Source of the DNA: Spisula solida
Lineage: Eukaryota; Mollusca; Bivalvia; Venerida; Mactridae
Assembly: GCA_947247005.1 (NCBI GenBank)
Contig: OX365955.1
Coordinates: 17,527,322 to 17,591,321, forward strand
Length of the DNA: 64,000 bases
Direction of reading: 5' to 3'
How positions within the stretch are numbered: position 1 is the stretch's first letter; each line of letters starts with the position of its first letter. A model generated the notes under the pieces. The model saw only the letters and a program-made list of their open reading frames with translations. It was not told where the DNA came from and did not search any database. Below are positions 12,616 to 24,529 of the stretch, piece by piece. The position numbers and the translations under genes were made by a program.

Positions 12616-12786
12616 CTCTGATACATTTTACTTGAGGTTTCCATGTTCCGGTCATTTCACAGGTTGACTGTGTAATGCCGTCCTTATGTTTGTAATTCTG
12701 GTCGCATGTTGTCAATATTTTCATTCCAACTTCTTTCCGATTGCCAGTAACAACACCATTTGCAAGCTTCGGAAAGGACGTACATT
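12616..12786 (-). CDS. Sushi/CCP exon of PAN-sushi-lectin gene
   Basis: This minus-strand exon of 171 nt is bounded by an acceptor (TTTCCAG) and a donor (AGAG|GTAATG). It encodes one complement-control (sushi) module: ECTSFPKLANGVV, then LTTCDQNYKHKDG, STCEMTGTWKPQVKC. The four cysteines and the Trp before the last Cys are the family signature. Sushi modules are extracellular beta-sandwiches that mediate protein contacts. The exon is symmetrical, phase 1 at both ends, as sushi exons usually are. The G left by exon 2 plus AA at its start makes a Glu codon, and its final G plus TA of the lectin exon makes Val. The intron that follows is about 12.4 kb and contains the G-rich minisatellite. Confidence 0.85.
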
Positions 12787-12939
12787 CTGGAAATTAGAAT
12801 TATGACGATGTTTACTGATGAAATATGTAGAAAAAAATGCAACATACGAGCAATTTATGAACATGCAATTAGACAATTTGCAATTACATATATAGCAGTA
12901 TCAGGTGATGACAATAGTATGTACAGTGTGGACATACCA

Positions 12940-13410
12940 ATCACTCATGAACGTATCATTGATAAAGAGTACAAAATTTGCTTTTTTATAAAATTTATGT
13001 TATCTTAAAAAGATACATTTGTACCAAAGTGGTCAGATCTTTATGGTATCAAAAACAAGCACTGGCTTTCGATATCTTCATTAAGTAAATATATTCATAC
13101 ACAGCATTGTTAGGACTACCTCCATGCATAATCCCATCGAAATTGATCAACAAGTTAAAAATTTACGTACGATGTCCAGTCAGTCACTAATAAGCTGTAT
13201 TCAATAAAAACGACAATGTACTAACACGCTTCGTTCAATAAAAACGACAATGCACAATTAAGCTTCGTTCAATAAAAACGAACATGCACCAATAAGCTTC
13301 GTTCAATAAAAACGACAATTTCCCGTGTTATGAACCTTTCAAAGATAACATAAATTATATATTTTTATAATTGTTTACTCTTTAACAATGATACAGGTAC
13401 TTGTGATACC
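12940..13410. mobile_element. Small TIR element (GTATCATTGATAAAG family)
   Basis: GTATCATTGATAAAGAGTAC at 12953 is mirrored at 13394 (minus strand GTATCATTGTTAAAGAGTA). The similarity continues inward to a shared TTTATGTTATCTT, about 60 bases per arm. It is non-coding. Two shorter relatives lie at 34650-34777 and 34849-34950. It is probably a MITE; the superfamily is unassigned. Confidence 0.6.
13200..13324. repeat. 34 bp tandem repeat, 3.7 copies
   Basis: Copies begin at 13200, 13234, 13268 and 13302, each opening with TTCAATAAAAACGA and closing with GCTTCG. The repeat lies inside the TIR element above. Confidence 0.85.
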
Positions 13411-14621
13411 CAGTAGCAGGTCGTGTAATATTTGGCACCGCGAGACAAAATCTGTCAATTTATCGAAAAGATTTTCTACAGGGAATGTATAATCAACAGT
13501 AGAGCTCAAATGACAAAAAGCAAAGAAAAGTGTACACTCAACAACTTTTCTAAGTATACACTTTTCTTTTGTTTTATAGAAACTTTAATGAAATTTTGCC
13601 TAACAGCTGCACGTGGTGGGCTTGTAAGGAGCATTGTAATTTTCCCATCTGACCATAAAATCAATAACCCATCGTGTAAATATCGAGCGCAGTGATGCAC
13701 TAGCAAGGCGTGTTTTGTGACATTTTAGGCTTTATCTTGTACATTTTGTACTTGTGCAAGTCGAATATATAAAATACAAATGCAGTCAGGGTTCACACAT
13801 AAAAGAACATATAACGTATGAAAATATTATTCTGCGTGGCGAATAGCAGCGAATAAAAACAAGAATTGAAATAAGACTGTTCATATAATTAACATTAGTT
13901 TTTTTAGATGGGGGTTAAAAGGTCAATACTTAGTAGTCATTTAAAATTAGGGTCTGAGTCGTTTCTAATTGTGTAATTTATTCATACATGTACGGACGAA
14001 AATTACCACATTTTAATTCCGGTTTCTTCCGTTTTTGAAAACTTCACCTTGGAAATTTAGAAACTGAATATATAATTTGAGCTGACCGGAGTGTTGAGGA
14101 TCTGCAATCGTAAAGCCGACATTCAGTGACGTCAGCATCTTCACACTCTGAATAGGTTACGATAGCCAAGTGTAAATTTGATATTTTTAATTGAGTTTAT
14201 TATCAGCTTCAAATGCTTGCCCTGTTGCCAATTGGAACCTCTCCAGAGACGCAGTAGAATGCATTTTATTTAAGATGGTGCACCCAGTAATATATCTGCA
14301 GAGGACAGAGCGTGTTTTCCTGAACAGAACCGCATTCAAACTAAGTGTGGTGTTCTTATTTTAAATCTTATTATTTTAAAAATGGGAAAAGTAAGGTGTG
14401 GACTTGGCTAAGATATTCCTCGTTAATTCAAGAAATTGAGAACGCAATGAAAACGAAAAAGCACAAACCACAAGCACAACTCACATGGCAATTGCAAAAA
14501 AGAACAAATGAAGAATCGAAACTGAATATCCACAATAGCAAGCACACAACAACCTACCCCGTAATTATTTCATTTTGCTGAATCCAACCAAATGTAATGA
14601 ATAAATAATAAGAATAATAAC
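13411..14621. other. Intronic, no gene seen
   Basis: This is the inferred second intron of the lectin gene. Short open frames at 13432-13695 and 14345-14581 have no family features and are not called. Confidence 0.4.
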
Positions 14622-14691
14622 CTTTAATTGTGCAAGTCTGTGTACTTCGATCACATGCCAGTCCGAGTTTACAAATAACACCGCATGGCGA
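14622..14691 (-). CDS. Short cysteine-rich exon 2 of PAN-sushi-lectin gene
   Basis: A 70 nt minus-strand stretch lies between a good acceptor (TTTTTTTCATAG) and the donor AAAG|GTTATT. In phase 0 it encodes SPCGVICKLGLACDRSTQTC followed by TIK and one base of the next codon. The four cysteines in 23 residues look like half of an EB/EGF-like or dickkopf-type knot; I cannot assign a family. It fits in phase between the PAN exon (ends phase 0) and the sushi exon (begins phase 1), which is the main support for it. No RNA evidence is available here. Confidence 0.65.
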
Positions 14692-14903
14692 CTATGAAAA
14701 AAATATAAAAATATCATCAAGTATAATAATCTAAATACTATTTATTATACACGTCGAGTAAAACTTCACCTAAAGACCATTCGATACCTAAAAAACAAGT
14801 ATTCGGTTCCTTTCCACACTGTTCAAATATCAATGAGGCACTTTTTGTACATTTAATAGACAGTTATAGATGCATGTTGGAGAAAGTAAACAATATATCG
14901 TAC

Positions 14904-15209
14904 CTTTCTTACTTGAATATCTTTCTGTTGAACATAAATGCAGCCACCTAGTGTAAATACTGTTTCAATTTCCGTGAATATCTCACAGCGACCCAATTGA
15001 ACATGGTAGTTCATACCCTTACAATGAGACCGTAATCCACATTCTGTTACACAGTCAGATATGGTTACTCTATGATAGGTTTGTATCCTGTGTGTATCCC
15101 TTTGACAGTGATTATCGAATGTTATATTGTAATCAAGTTCCAAGTCTTCGGTTTGAAGCACTGATAGTGCTTTTACAACTAATGGTACAACAAGACTTAC
15201 AAACAACAT
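14904..15209 (-). CDS. Exon 1: signal peptide plus PAN/apple domain, PAN-sushi-lectin gene
   Basis: The exon starts at an ATG at 15209 and reaches a donor (AGAAAG|GTACGA) after exactly 102 codons. Residues 1-18 are hydrophobic (MLFVSLVVPLVVKALSVL) and look like a signal peptide. Residues 35-90 carry six cysteines (35, 53, 57, 63, 75, 90) in a PAN_1/apple-like arrangement with the core SDCVTEC, KGMNY and RCEIF. PAN domains bind proteins or carbohydrates outside the cell. Beyond the donor the reading frame continues only a short way into the intron before a stop. The predicted product is secreted: PAN, cysteine-rich linker, sushi, F-type lectin. A close paralogue of this exon lies at 29918-29613. 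Function is inferred from domains only; a role as a recognition lectin is plausible but unproven. Confidence 0.85.
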
Positions 15210-17389
15210 TGTATAGATTAAATTCTACACGAATTATTATGTTGATACAGTATCATTGTTTATAAAGTCAGATTTCCAAAATCTATGAATCACGATCATT
15301 GTAAAATTACGTTTCTACATTGTATAACAAGTATAATCTACAGTTCCATGAAACCGCCAGGTCTGTGAATAAACTCTGGTACGCTCGTATGTTTCTTCAT
15401 GACAAACATGCATTTGTGCAATTAGAATCATTAATAATTTGTACGTAATTGCATTTCGTCATTATGTGCAGTAGGGGCAATTTGTTGATTTCAACAACCC
15501 AGTAATTACAATCGATGTAATTTCTATTACCAAAAACGATTACATGTATCAGTAAGAATTTTTACATGTAACATTATAATGAAAAGTTTGCGATACAACA
15601 CCAAGAACAATTTCTGATTGGCCACATATACATGCATCATAATTTTGTTTCCCACTGACTGTTGTCACTACATTTTATTGAAACTGTCACAGAAATATTG
15701 TTATTACGTATCACAGCGCATATTGTAAAGATATTGATTTTCGACCATTTTGACGACGTTATAGCCCGTTAATGATTGTATACATATATACACTCTGTTA
15801 TGCACAACAACTCATACTTTTCACAATGGGTTTTGACTAAACGTTCATACAATCACCGTTATGACATGCATATTGTCAAGTGTTTGTGTTTCAACCAGTT
15901 TTGACAGAATAATGGCCATTTGTACTACATGTATGTACGATATATATAATATAGAGAAGGCAATTTTTTTTCCGATGCTTAACTTTAGTTCGGAATGAGA
16001 TATCATATTAAAACTTGCTATGTAGGTAACTTGTACGCAGACGACACTTCTGAATGCAAGTCTGGTAAGTAGGGTCAAAGTCACTATTACTAAAGATAAA
16101 ACAAATCGCTCAGTAACTTTTGTTAGAAATGATGAAACTTGTTGTGTATATAGCTTATGCGAAGACGACATTTGCGATTGAAAGTGGGCCTGGTTGAGTC
16201 ATGTCACCATAAGTAAACGTAGAAAAATCGATTTCGCTTAATAGCCTTAGTTGGAAATGGGAAATAATGATAGCACTTGCTATGCATGTACTTTGGGTAA
16301 CGACCAATATGGAATTGGACAACAGATTTTACTAAGTATTTGGCACAACATAACAAATAATAAAACATCAATTACAACTTTCATAATGACACATAACATG
16401 CTTGTCTAACGGAGTGCCAGTACCAATCGATCCGGTGGTTTTAGCGTGTTCTGGTCATATTCAGTGATGTACATAAGATGCGATCAGCGACGAATAGCAG
16501 TTAACTTACCATACCATGCACGAACACCGTAGATATGCTTTTTGGCACATGCCGTTACGTACGAGTTAAATGGTATATGAATGCGTCTTTTCTTTTCTTC
16601 TTCTTAATCAATAGAATAATAAGTACAATGCCAAAATAACCCTAATTTACACTTCTGATCAAACATGTTGCAAAATATCATATTTCATAGGGTGGCCAAT
16701 TTAAATTTCGTAATCTTATACGGTAAAAGTAAAATAATGAAAAACAAATGCATTTTAGACATCTGCTTTTTCCATCTTGTGCATAATCACTTTTAATGCA
16801 TATGTTCTTTCAACTTTCGCTGATGACAAGCTGTCGGTTGATCGTGCAGTGTTTATATTGTCAAGGTTTGTTTATAAACCTAGAGTTATATCAGGCGAGC
16901 TATACGTATAAACGTTTGTTTTACTTTCAGTGCAAAACATTATTCTAAAACATATTCCACACATTTTGGCTAAAACATCCTTACTTTGATGAAACTAAAA
17001 ACATGTACGAAGAAACAATTCGGACAATTATCAATTGTTTTATTCGCCACTATAAGCCTATACAAATTCCAAAATTTCGTAAGAAATTGCACTGATGCTG
17101 CTCATTTCTATATACATAGGACATTTAAACGTTTAACATTTCATCACTAAACACTGTAATAATTCTAATTTCCAGAAAACACGCCCATCCAAAGGCTTAC
17201 AAATAATGCCCTAGCATTAAATTAGCATTGTCAAACAGTCAGTTTTTGGTCGAAACGGGTTACATTCAATTTGTAAACAGGTTGGAACTGTCTTTGACAG
17301 TCGAATTATCTCCCTCTGTGGTAATGGGACTATAGCATTGGAGAAAGAGGTGAGGTATAATAACAAGCAATACTAATGTGTGTATTGCA
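15210..17389. other. Intergenic, with degenerate ~128 bp tandem repeat
   Basis: No gene was recognised. At about 15970-16310 a unit of roughly 128 bp recurs two and a half times; the shared landmarks are AACTTGCTATG, CGACGACA-like strings and GTCTGG/GCCTGG. Confidence 0.5.
15256..15266 (-). promoter_or_regulatory. Possible TATA box of PAN-sushi-lectin gene
   Basis: On the minus strand CTTTATAAAC lies about 50 bases before the ATG at 15209. This distance suits a TATA box with a short 5' leader. AT-rich DNA gives such motifs by chance, so support is weak. Confidence 0.25.
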
Positions 17390-19305
17390 TGCATGTATAT
17401 TCTGTTGAGACTAGTCGAGGACTGGAAACAAGCCCTTGACAAAAATCAGTATGTTGCTGCCATTGTCATGGATCTGTCAAAGGCGTTTGACTGTCTCCCC
17501 CATAATCTGGTAATGCTTAAGCTCAAAGCCTATGGCTTATCAGACAACGCATGTTGTCTCAAAAGCAGCTACCTGTCCGAACGGAAACAATGTGTATAGC
17601 TTGGACCGCATACTAAAAGTAGCTGGCTACAAACTATTAAGGGTGTCCCCCAAGGCTCTATAATGGGGCCCCTCATTTTTAATATATTTATTAATGACAT
17701 ATTTTACTTCTTAAACAAATCAACCTTATATAATTATGCAGATGATAACACTGTATCTTATGCTCACACAAATATTGACATTTTAAAAACAACACTTGAA
17801 CAGGAAAGTAATATCCTGATTGACTGGTTTGCTAAAAACCAGATGCAGGCCAACCCAGAGAAGTTTCAGGCCATTGCAGTTGGTAGAAGAGCAAACAGTG
17901 CTATTGAGTCTTTTACAGTCGGCGGCTCTGCTATCAAGTGCGACGAGCATGTGAAGCTTCTTGGGGTTAAGCTTGATTATATGCTTGACTTTGACACTCA
18001 GATATCCCACATGTGCAAAAAGGCTGCAAGACAATTGAATGTTCTTCAGCGCCTTCTTCACGGAATACTATGTTAACAATTTTTAAAACTTTTATCAGAT
18101 CTAACTTCAACTACTGTCCTATAGTATGGCACTTCTGTAGTAAGGGTAACACAGAAAAACTTGAAAAACTACAATACAGAGCCCTAAGGACTGTCTTCCA
18201 AGACTTTAATTCTTCGTATGATGACTTGTTAAAACGTGTCAACATGACTACGCTACACCTAAGTAGAATCCAATGTATTGCCATAGAAACTTTCAAATGT
18301 ATACATGAAATTTCACCTATATATGTCCGCGACCTTGTTAAGCTAAAGACTGCTTAATATGATTTCAGGTATGAAAACACTCTTGTAATACCACACGTCA
18401 GAACAACAACATATGGTAAGAATTCCTTCCGCATCGAGGCAGTCCGAGTATGGAACAGTCTGCCGAACGAGCTTAGACAAACTACAGATTACAAGGAGTT
18501 CCGCAGACTGATCCGTGCTTGGACTGGCCCGAGGTGTAAGTGTTCCAGGTGTCTGTAAATGTCACTGTTGTCTGCTTGTGTGTCTATATTTATTCATCTT
18601 ACTTATGCATGAGATTGCATGTACTGCTTGCTTTCTGTATCTCAACAGCTTACTAAACATGTTTTTACCATGTCTTATTATCTATCTCTCAGGTGTGCTT
18701 TATTTTTTATGTGAATGCATTTGGTCTAAGTTATTTATAGTTGTGCTTGCTTTATGTGTGCTTTATTTTGCTTAAGGTATGCTTTTATTGTGTTTTACTT
18801 ATGTGCTTTATATTCCTTTATGCATGCTCTTATTGTGCTTTTGATGTGCTTTATTTTGCTTTTTGTATGCTTTTATTGTGCATTTGGTGTGCTTTTTTTG
18901 CTTTATGTATGCTTTTACTGTTCTTTTGGTGTGCTTTATTTTGCTTTGTTTATGCTTTGATTATTGTTTTGATGTGCTTTATTTTGCTTTGTGTAAGTTT
19001 TATTGTGATTTATCTTAATCTTAAGCTGTGCCTGGCGCTTTTACTGGTTCAAGTTACTTTCTTCCAAGAGGAATAACTCTGATCAACTTTAGCTGTTAGC
19101 CATCTTAGATTATGTCCCTTGATCATAACATTGAAATTGTAACAATTGCTTGATAATATTTACCTATGTCTTTTATTCCATAGTTGCTTTACACCGTGTT
19201 GTTATATTTATATATTGTTTGTCGGAAAATAGCTCTGCGAGCTAATGTTATATTGTTTGCCATAACTGACTTTAAATAAAACTTCTTGCATCTTGTATCT
19301 TGTAT
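17390..19305 (+). mobile_element. 5'-truncated CR1-like LINE, broken
   Basis: Plus-strand reverse transcriptase begins in the middle of the domain (RLVEDWKQALD) and continues with IVMDLSKAFDCLPHNLV, IKGVPQGSIMGPLIFNIFIN, then the catalytic YADDNTV and later LLGVKLDY. The C-terminal part reads NYCPIVWHFCS, LEKLQYRALRT, AVRVWNSLPNELR and a terminal GPRCKCSRC. There is an in-frame TAG near 17597, a frameshift near 18040-18065, and a TAA at 18355. The 3' UTR (from about 18560) contains a degenerate TGCTTTATTTTGC-type repeat at 18685-19000. The element ends in AAATAAAACTTCTTGCATCT and TTGTATC repeats. Its family differs from that of the 11.3 kb fragment, judged by the core block. Confidence 0.88.
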
Positions 19306-21199
19306 TCATACACAATTATCGGAAGTTAAATGTAAGAAACGTCAAAACACGTCACCTATAATAAAACAGTTAATATAGTAATTTCAATTTCGATCTTCTA
19401 CATGTTTTGTTTCTCCCAAGGTTACACTATTCGATGTTTGCACATACGCATACACATTTCATTGCGCGTTGATGATAATATACACTGATTTAAGTTTGTC
19501 CTATACGACGTCTTATTGACGCATCCACGCATGGAGACGTTTTGAATGAAAGGCGATTCTATTTTCGTCATGTTGATACATTCCGAATAGCGTCTGTCTT
19601 TTCGAGCGATGTTAAAAACCGTTTATGCCGGTACAAACCACTGCAAACAATAGTACGTCCCGGTACAATACCATTGCAAACAATCGTACGTCCCGGTACA
19701 ACACCGCAGCAAACAATCGTACGTCCTGGTACAATACCACTGCAAACAATCGTACGAGAGACTTTCAAACATAAACACGACTGTTGTCACAAAACCCGCA
19801 TGGTTAAACAAAATAAAATAAATTGTATACCATCAGAAATCGGAATCCCTTTTCTACATACAGTAAAATATTACGAATGAAAACAAATACTCGGTCCGGG
19901 AATTACAGGTGAGAAACAGGGTCAATAACGCTGACCCGGCGCACTAAATGACGTCGCTGTATTTCATACGGCGTTAGTGATGTAATACGATGTTTATAAC
20001 TATATGGTGATGAATACATTCCTGTACCACACTGAGCCACACAAGTAAAGCTTTTGTGAGAATTGCATATATTGTTCCGGATCTGACATCGAACTTCTGG
20101 ACGAACCCATTCCATAAATCGTTGGAAATCTGACGTTATCTAGGGAACTGACGTGACAAACGTTATCATGGTGTCCTATCATTTATTTGTCTCTCAAATC
20201 TGAAGTGTCATCGATAAAGCCTTTGTGTCATTCTAAAACTGAAAAACGACTGACATAACTCTTTCCCAATGTCGCTACGATATTTTAAACGATACAGAGG
20301 ACATATCATATTGCTGTTGACGGAACTTGGCGTTTGTCAGTTTTTTAATACGTTCTTGGAACGTCACTTTTGCGTTCCGAAGTTGTCACTCTTGGAGTTC
20401 AATTTCTGTTTATGTCAGTACCAAATGTTCAAATATCTTCATTTTTGCTGACGAAGTCAAACTTGTTAAATGTAATGTTTTGATGATGTTTGAAAACTAA
20501 CGATACGATAGTATTAAAGATACGCCTCATTACGTAGTCGTCACCAATGAGTATTGATGCTTGATACCATGGTTTCAAAAAGGACTTTTATGAACGGACG
20601 TGATAGTGTTACTAGATAAATCAGATATCGCATTTTTGCAATTAAATTCCGATTCAATATTATATAATAATATTTGCATAATATTTAAAACTGTACCCGT
20701 AAGGGCCCCAGTCGTGTTTATTTTTGAATGTCCCTCGCAGTAGTAGATTAGACCTTATTTTAAACGTTACAGCCGGCATGATTTTTTTTTTTTTGGTAAA
20801 TTTTATTTCAATAGCTCATAAATGTATTTTATTAGGGTAATATATTTTATTGTGAAGGGGGCCTCTTCTGTCGATTTTATAATTTACCTGTTTTCTATTG
20901 TAAACTGTCAGTAACGGGTTTTAGTGTTGTTTAACCTTACATTGGCGCATGCGCATACTTAATTAGATAAACAAAGGAACTTCCGTTTATAGAACAAAAC
21001 AATTTTCGATCATTATTTTATATTTATACGCATTTATTGAGACTTTATTTGTTCAGATAATACTTTATTGGATTTATGTGCAGTGTTATCATTGAGTTTT
21101 GTGTTTATTGACGTTTGCTGTCTTCCGAACGAGCCAGAATGGCGTGGACTTTTTTGGAAGTTTCTTTTCGAGTTTTCTGCGTCGTAATAGCTAGCGCAA
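19306..21199. other. Non-coding stretch with unassigned small ORFs
   Basis: It holds the 33 bp repeat described separately. A minus-strand frame at 20115-19903 has five cysteines (EWVRPEVRCQIRNNIC, then FTCVAQCG) but no start context or family that I recognise. The region before 21200 may include the 5' end of the Ngaro-like element. Confidence 0.35.
19628..19757. repeat. 33 bp tandem repeat, about 4 copies
   Basis: Copies start at 19644, 19677, 19710 and 19743 with CAAACAATCGTACG and contain TCCCGGTACAATACCA. The period is a multiple of three, which explains the open frames on both strands here. Confidence 0.85.
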
Positions 21200-21806
21200 A
21201 TGGTTTACAAAGTACAAATATTTGGACATTCATTTGTTAATCGTTTATCATCATTCATAAGAAATTCACCGGAGTTATCTCACTCGTTGAACCTGCCACC
21301 CCAGGATTTTTTAATACAGTATTCCAGGAGCAACAACGGAACGTTTGAGGGACAAACTCGATTATATTTCTGATTTTAAACCAGATTTGTTGATACTTGT
21401 GGTGGGAACGAACGATATTTACTACAAGGAGGCGATTTGCACTGCGACACACATAATAAACTTGGTTGACACTATCACATTTGTATTAAACATTAGTCAA
21501 GTGTTAGTGATACAAACTACGTACAGGGTAGAACCTACCGTTCACTCAAGATACCCAGTGAATGTCGACGACTTCAGCTCCGCTGTGGAAACACTAAATT
21601 CGCGTCTTCATGAGGCCCTGAAGACTTCATCTGGGCTGTGGAGACTCGGAGGGTTTTGGTCCATAGAGTCCAGGAAAACTGTATTCGCCCCAGACGGGGT
21701 ACACCTGTCCAAGCTTGGTAACAGGAAATTATTCAACAATTTGAGGGCAGCCGTGATCTCCTTTTCCAGGCGTGTAGTGCCTGTTCAGTTGAGTACTTTG
21801 TTTTGA
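21200..21806 (+). pseudogene. SGNH/GDSL hydrolase of the Ngaro-like element, frameshifted
   Basis: The ATG at 21200 opens MVYKVQIFGHSFVNRL, which holds block I of the SGNH fold with Ser in GHS. That frame stops at about 21373. The +1-shifted frame from about 21345 continues with the rest: DYISDFKPDLLILVVGTNDI (block III, GTNDI) and APDGVHLSKLGNRKL (block V, with D-x-x-H). One frameshift near 21340 therefore breaks an otherwise complete domain of about 200 residues. The family hydrolyses esters, and its purpose in retroelements is unknown. It precedes the gag-like gene by about 1.1 kb. Confidence 0.75.
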
Positions 21807-21934
21807 TTGTTAGCATCTTATTATGATTTTGGTCAAGGATTGTATCTTATCCCGACCTGAATGGCAAGTATATGGTGTATATTAACAGTTACTTATCCGT
21901 TCTAACTAAGTGCTGCCTCATGGGATTTGCATCT

Positions 21935-22735
21935 ATGCTAATCTTGCGGATAAACCTGAGATTTATTCAGGGCTGTTGTTGGTTGTACTTTATTTATTTA
22001 TTGTTTTCCAGGGGCTTTGCCCTGAGATTTGTCTGTTTGTTTATTCTTCCGGGGTAAACCCGAGATTTATTTAAGCCGGTTGTCCGGTTTATCTTTCCCA
22101 GGCACTGCGGTCTGAGTTTTGTCTATTTGCTTATCTTCCGGGGTAACCCCGAGAAAAATTTATAAGGCAGCTGACCAGTGTATTTTCCAGGTACTGCGGC
22201 CTGAGATTTGTCTGTTTGCTTATCTTCCGAGGTAACCCCGAGGCTGTTTTAATGCAGCTGACTGGTGCATTCTTTCCAGGTACTTTGGCCTGAGATTGTC
22301 TGTTTGCTTATCTTCCGGGGTAACCCCGAGGCTGATTTAATGCAGCTGACTGGTGCATTCTTTCCAGGTATTTGGCCTGAGATTGTCTGTTTGCTTATCT
22401 TCCAGGGTAACCCCGAGGCTGATTTAATGCAGCTGACTGGTGCATTCTTTCCAGGGACTGCGACTGGGCTTATCTTTCGGGGTAAACCCGACACTAATTT
22501 AATGCGGCCGACCGATATAGTTTTTTCCTGGTGCTGGAACCTGAGATCTGTCTGTTTGATTATCTTCCGGGATAAACCGGAGATTTATTTGAACCGGTTG
22601 TCCGGTTTCACTTTTTCAGGCAACTGCAGCCTGAGATCTGTATGTCGGCTTATCTTCCGGGGTAAACCCGAGATTATTTAAACCGTTTGTCTGATTTATC
22701 TTTTTACGGCTTGAGATTTCTTCTGAGTAAAACCT
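21935..22735 (+). repeat. ~87 bp tandem repeats with GGGGTAACCCC hairpin
   Basis: About nine diverged copies of an 80-90 bp unit occupy the space between hydrolase and gag. Landmarks in order are CCTGAGATTTGTCTGTTTGC, TTATCTTCCGGGGTAACCCC, GATTTAATGCAGCTGACTGG and TTCTTTCCAGG. The core GGGGTAACCCC is a small hairpin (GGGG paired to CCCC). The three central copies (about 22255-22460) are nearly identical. The long open frame across them is a by-product of the repeat. Confidence 0.9.
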
Positions 22736-22947
22736 CAATAGGATGACCACTTTTTTGGATTTTTTGGGTTTATTTTATCAGTATATTTCTTTCAAACCTG
22801 TGGTATTAATGTATGGTTTCAATGACCACCATTTAAAAAGTGTTGGGCCATAATTTTAAACTATTCATTCTGTTGAGGTATTTATTCAGATCAGGTAAAC
22901 TGGTATTTTTATCAGAAATTCATACTTTGTTCTGTTTTTATCCAGAA

Positions 22948-24529
22948 ATGAGAGCTAAAAGGAAAGCAGCTTCGGCCACCAAGTCCAAATGTTCATGCTG
23001 TCCTGAACCCAGCACGTTGTACGAGACAACTAGATGTAAACCCGGTAAAGGAAAGAGAAATGTGCCAGTGTCACAGTCGGAGGGGTCGAGTGACAGTCAC
23101 AGTGACAATGAGGTTACACCAACCCCTTCACAATCTCGCGTCTGAAGGAAAGGTCGGGTTGGCAAACAGGCTGCCAAAACCAGTCGAAACCGTAGGCCTG
23201 AATATGAACATTCAAGTGATGATCATTCATTAAGTGAGGCTGAGATTTCACCATCGCGAGCCAAGACCAGTAACTCTAATAGACTGAAAAATGGCAAGCG
23301 AGTTCCAAGTAACTTGAGTAAGAATGGACGAAATAAAAAAAGGGAACTAAAGTGGTTGATGAAATGTCTGACATTAGCGAGGATCCTCCATCTAGGGATG
23401 TGACAAAACACAAAAAGAAAGGCAAATCAGTCACCAAAACAGGGACCTCAAAAGTCACGAAGAAAGTGGTCAATGTTTCAGACATTGAGTCCTCATCAGG
23501 GGACGAGTTAAGGCCGCGGCACACGTGTCGTCAAGATAGTGCTACTAAGCATAAGACAGGAGAAAGAAAAAGGACAATTAATGACATATCATCAGAGGAC
23601 ATGTCACCAAGTGATGATGATGAGGTGGTACAGCCCCGTCTTAAGAAACGCCACAGGCGTAAAAGTCAGAAGGCACGTGTTATTTATAGCTCGGACGATG
23701 AGTTATCATATTGTTCTGATGAACTTATGGATGATATTTTACTGGAGGAATATGGGGACATGGCAGGTAATGAGGAACAGTTTAATCCTTTAAATGCCCC
23801 AATTTCAAGTCAGGTCCCTAAACAGTTAAAGAGGAAAATTTGGAAAAATAAATATGTAAATTTTGCTGAACTGCTACCAGTACAATTTGGTCACAATAAC
23901 CAGGATTGTCAATACCAGTTGAAATACAGTCGGGGCAGTTCACTTATTATCGTTAAGGCACCTGCTCACAAAAGAATTAACTCTATAGACCAATGGACAA
24001 CTGCATTCATGCGGTTTGTAGCCATATATACTGAGAGACACCCCGCCGTACTCCTGCTTTGATGAAGTACGTTGAACTAGTTAGAGATCTAGAAGCCAAG
24101 CATGGTGGCTTTGCTTGGTCTAAATACGACTTTCAATTCCGTACCCTGAGGGAGCAAATCCATATGCCCTGGGATAGGATGCATCCAGAGTTCTGGATTA
24201 GGGCCACAACATCATCTATGAATGTTAACCAGTCGCCCTTTCGTCAGCAACGCCGATTCGTCGGCAATTCATTCCAATCTGCCAAGTACGGCTCCCCACG
24301 CGCAAAAGGTAGAACAGACTACCTCCCAAACACATGCTGGCTTTTCAACAAGAGAGGGGTCTGCCCATCAACCAAATGTTTCCCTCACGTTTGCGGGTTC
24401 TGCAGGGGTCAGCACTCCGCAAGAACATGCCCAATCGGTTACAAACAGGACCACAAGTCAAACCACTCACAATCTCAAACCCTGTCTGCAAATACCCAAG
24501 CCCCAAAACCACCTAGAAATCAGAAGTGA
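22948..24529 (+). pseudogene. Gag-like gene of the Ngaro-like element, broken
   Basis: It starts at MRAKRKAASATKSKCSCC and is a highly charged, Ser/Asp-rich protein (SSSGDELRPR, DISSEDMSPSDDDE) with basic patches. The conserved part is KRINSIDQWTTAFMRFVAIY then LMKYVELVRDLE and a C-terminal zinc-binding cluster (CWLFNKRGVCPSTKCFPHVC, then CRGQH and TCP). The frame is broken by a TGA at about 23143, a shift near 23345 and another near 24050. RT overlaps its 3' end in another frame. In this group the protein is thought to package the RNA. Confidence 0.75.

Noticed and set aside
18515..19076. Hydrophobic Cys/Leu/Phe-rich frames (possible membrane protein)
   Set aside because: They fall in the LINE 3' UTR and arise from TGCTTTATTTTGC repeats.
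19542..19880. 112-codon frame with repeated QTIVRPGT
   Set aside because: Product of the 33 bp tandem repeat.
19903..20115. Cysteine-bearing 70-codon minus frame as a possible sushi tail (EWVRPEVRC)
   Set aside because: No upstream cysteines, acceptor or matching phase; not joined to the PAN gene at 29.9 kb.
22265..22681. 138-codon plus frame and its minus counterpart in the 87 bp repeats
   Set aside because: The repeating peptide follows the DNA repeat and has no family motif.
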